From assembly GCA_023427575.1 (NCBI GenBank), contig JAEZAY010000106.1, forward strand, positions 1-7,440: DNA of 7,440 nt. Direction: 5' to 3'. The translations under genes and the position numbers were made by a program. This document shows, one piece after another, positions 5,222-7,440 of this stretch (position 1 is the stretch's first letter; the number at the start of each line of letters is the position of its first letter). This stretch comes from Bacteroidota bacterium (GTDB taxonomy: Bacteria > Bacteroidota > Bacteroidia > Chitinophagales > Chitinophagaceae). Below the pieces are notes generated by a model that was not told where the DNA came from, made no database searches, and saw only the letters and a list, made by a program, of their open reading frames with translations.

Positions 5222-7440
5222 ATGAAAGGACCCTTACCCTTATATGTTCTGATTTCTTCCGTATTATTTCTGACTGGCTGCGGCGCGAAAGAAAGTGAAA
5301 GGCTTTTTTCACTCATGGATGCGGACAGAACCGGTATTAAATTTAAAAACCAGCTTTTTGAAGGCCAGGCATTAAATGTGATGAATTATGCCTATTTCTA
5401 CAATGGAGGCGGAGTTGCCATCGGCGATATAAACAACGATGGATTACCTGATATCCTGTTTACCGGCAATATGGTTAAAAACCGTTTGTATCTCAACAAA
5501 GGGGATTTTACTTTTGAAGACATAACTGAAAAATCGGGTATTGCTTCCATGCAGGGCTGGTGTACGGGCGCCACCATGGCCGATCTGAATGAAGACGGCT
5601 ACCTCGACATCTATATCTGTCGTTCAGCCGATGCTGCAGCAAAACGAAGATCCAATCTCCTTTTTATCAACAACGGCGACCTGAGCTTTAGCGAATCCGC
5701 CGCCGATTATGGCCTCGACGATAAAGGATATTCAACCCAGGCTTCGTTTTTCGATTATGATAAAGATGGGGATCTGGATGTTTTTGTTATTAATCATTCA
5801 CTGCAACAATACACATCCGGGATTTCGGAGAACATTGAATTAAGAACAAAAACCAATCCGGATTTCGCCAATCGCTTGTACCGAAACGACAATCGCCGCT
5901 TTACCGATGTCAGTGCATCGGCAGGCATTCATTCCAATGTGCTCACATTTGGTTTGGGTTTGGCTGTTTCTGATTTGAACCAGGATGGATGGCCGGATCT
6001 GTATATTTCAAACGATTTTAATGAACCCGATTATTTGTATATCAATAATGGCAATGGCAGCTTTTCTGAGAAGCTGAAAGAATCGATGGATCAGATTTCC
6101 CTGTTTTCAATGGGATCTGATCTCGCCGATTATAATAATGATGGGTTAACTGATTTGGTAACACTTGATATGTTGCCGGAAGATAACCGGATGCAGAAAA
6201 TGCATAATGGAGCCGAGAATTTTGATAAGATGCAGCTTCTTTTTAACAGCGGATTCCATTATCAGTTCAGCCGAAACATGCTTCAAAAAAACAATGGGGA
6301 TGGAAGCTTCAGTGAAGTTGGGCAACTGGCCGGCATTTCAAATACCGACTGGAGCTGGGCTTCTTTATTTTCAGATTTTGATAACGATGGTTTCAAAGAT
6401 CTGTTTATTACGAATGGATATGTGAAAGATTATACAGATCTCGATTTCATCCGGTTTTCAGCAGATGAAGCGATCCGGTTAAGAAAAGAACCGGGAAGCC
6501 TGGTGCTTGCCGAGTTTATATCAAAGATGCCAGCCATTGAAATCCCGAACTATATTTTTCAAAACAAAGGCAATGGGCAGTTCGTCAAGCGAAGCGCCGA
6601 ATGGGGCCTGGATAAAAAAGGGGTTTCCAGCGGCGCCGCCTATGCGGATCTGGACAATGATGGCGACCTGGACCTGGTTGTCAGTAATACCAATGCAGTG
6701 GCAGACGTATACCGGAACAATGCAGAGAAAATAAATTCCAATCACTATTTAAAAATCCGGCTGCTGGGAAATAAATCCAATCTAACCGGAGTAGGGGCGA
6801 GGCTGAATTTGTATTGCGGCGATACCTTGTTTTTTCAGGAACAAATCCCCGTCAGGGGTTTTCAGTCTTCCGTAACGCAGGATCTGCTGTTTGGCCTGGG
6901 TCATTTCCAGCGCATTGACTCGATGCTCATCGTCTGGCCCGATGATAAAACAGAAAAGCTCTACGAACTCGGGGCGGACCAATTGATTACATTGTCGCAG
7001 CGAAATGCCAATACCCCAAATTCTAAAACCAATGCTTCAACTCCGCCGTATTTTACCCGCTCGGAAGGCATTGAATTTGTTCATACCGAAAACAGTTTCA
7101 ACGATTTCACCGTGCAGGCATTAATGCCAAATTATCTTTCCAGGCAGGGACCCTGCATAGAAAAAGCCGATCTTAACGGTGATGGACTGGAAGATATTTT
7201 TGCAGGCTCGGCCAAAGGTTCTCCGGGTGAAATCTACATTCAAAGGGCATACGGAAGTTTCCAAAAAACGAATCAGCCGGCATTGAATCTGCATATTCAG
7301 AGCGAAGATGTGGCGGCTGCCTTTTTTGACGCAGAGGGTGATGGCGATATGGATTTGTATGTTGGAAGCGGAGGTTACGAATTTACAAAAGATGATCCGG
7401 CACTAATGGACCGATTATATCTGAATGATGGAAAAGGAAA
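5222..7440 (+). CDS. FG-GAP/VCBS repeat lipoprotein with ASPIC/UnbV domain (3' end outside window)
   Basis: The frame is open from the ATG to the right edge, giving 739 visible codons; the protein is partial. It starts with a lipoprotein signal, lipobox LTGC at 17-20, so Cys20 is the predicted lipid anchor. Nine calcium-loop motifs of the DxDxDGxxD type start at residues 69, 121, 178, 251, 303, 385, 476, 650 and 703 (for example DYDKDGDLD and DLDNDGDLD), the mark of FG-GAP/VCBS beta-propeller blades. Between the seventh and eighth lies an ASPIC/UnbV domain (about 507-593, with GVGARLNLY, FGLG and VWP). Family-typical stretches include LDMLPED at 315-321 and NTDWSWA at 374-380. Members I know of are about 1100-1200 residues, so roughly a third is missing. 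It begins 75 bp after the susD-like stop, behind a hairpin, without a Shine-Dalgarno. The role is not established; a surface-attached binding protein serving the SusCD pair is an inference. No catalytic motif is seen. Confidence 0.92.
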   Translation, partial: MKGPLPLYVLISSVLFLTGCGAKESERLFSLMDADRTGIKFKNQLFEGQALNVMNYAYFYNGGGVAIGDINNDGLPDILFTGNMVKNRLYLNKGDFTFEDITEKSGIASMQGWCTGATMADLNEDGYLDIYICRSADAAAKRRSNLLFINNGDLSFSESAADYGLDDKGYSTQASFFDYDKDGDLDVFVINHSLQQYTSGISENIELRTKTNPDFANRLYRNDNRRFTDVSASAGIHSNVLTFGLGLAVSDLNQDGWPDLYISNDFNEPDYLYINNGNGSFSEKLKESMDQISLFSMGSDLADYNNDGLTDLVTLDMLPEDNRMQKMHNGAENFDKMQLLFNSGFHYQFSRNMLQKNNGDGSFSEVGQLAGISNTDWSWASLFSDFDNDGFKDLFITNGYVKDYTDLDFIRFSADEAIRLRKEPGSLVLAEFISKMPAIEIPNYIFQNKGNGQFVKRSAEWGLDKKGVSSGAAYADLDNDGDLDLVVSNTNAVADVYRNNAEKINSNHYLKIRLLGNKSNLTGVGARLNLYCGDTLFFQEQIPVRGFQSSVTQDLLFGLGHFQRIDSMLIVWPDDKTEKLYELGADQLITLSQRNANTPNSKTNASTPPYFTRSEGIEFVHTENSFNDFTVQALMPNYLSRQGPCIEKADLNGDGLEDIFAGSAKGSPGEIYIQRAYGSFQKTNQPALNLHIQSEDVAAAFFDAEGDGDMDLYVGSGGYEFTKDDPALMDRLYLNDGKG

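Noticed and set aside
4962..5312. Minus-strand open frame of 116 codons across the susD-like end and the start of the FG-GAP gene
   Set aside because: It overlaps two confident genes and the intergenic hairpin on the opposite strand, with no recognisable domain.
6165..6425. Forward open frame of 86 codons within the third gene, and similar ones at 6507-6734
   Set aside because: They are out-of-frame readings of the FG-GAP/ASPIC coding sequence, whose calcium-loop motifs fix the true frame throughout.
5426..7360. Repeated GATnnnnnnGATGG-like DNA segments in the third gene taken as a DNA repeat array
   Set aside because: They are the codons of the DxDxDGxxD loops, irregularly spaced (52-174 codons), so they are protein repeats rather than a DNA-level or CRISPR array.

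Overview
The window comes from a member of the Bacteroidota. The evidence is a SusC/RagA-type TonB-dependent outer-membrane protein followed directly by a SusD/RagB-type lipoprotein, a pairing essentially confined to that phylum. Start codons also lack a Shine-Dalgarno sequence, lipoprotein signals are present, and the leader is AT-rich while the genes have moderate GC. The third gene's protein family and the CACATT octamer repeat feel most like Chitinophagales, Cytophagales or Sphingobacteriales, but that rank is a guess.

Layout, all genes on the + strand. Positions 1-421 are non-coding: an 8-bp-period repeat (27-58), a possible terminator of an off-window gene (95-122), some small dyads, and an A/T-tract leader just before the first gene. 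Positions 422-3541 hold a complete SusC-like TonB-dependent transporter of 1039 aa. Positions 3569-5146 hold a complete SusD-like lipoprotein of 525 aa, 27 bp downstream. A short gap of 75 bp contains a perfect hairpin followed by T-rich sequence. From 5222 to the right edge runs a third gene, still open at 7440 (739 codons visible). It encodes a lipoprotein with FG-GAP/VCBS-type calcium-loop repeats and an ASPIC/UnbV domain. Because it has no stop codon in the window, a simple ORF scan misses it, although it fills the last 30% of the sequence.

How they work together: the SusC barrel and SusD lid are expected to form an outer-membrane pair that binds a ligand at the cell surface and imports it with TonB energy. 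The third protein is probably a lipid-anchored beta-propeller protein working at the same envelope. The hairpin before it suggests it is made at a lower level than the pair or separately from it. No hydrolase, peptidase, sigma/anti-sigma pair or other regulator lies in the window, so the substrate cannot be named.

The window looks like an ordinary member of a widespread locus type. The third gene, whose function is poorly known, is the most open question. I found no CRISPR array, tRNA, rRNA, transposase or defence system.
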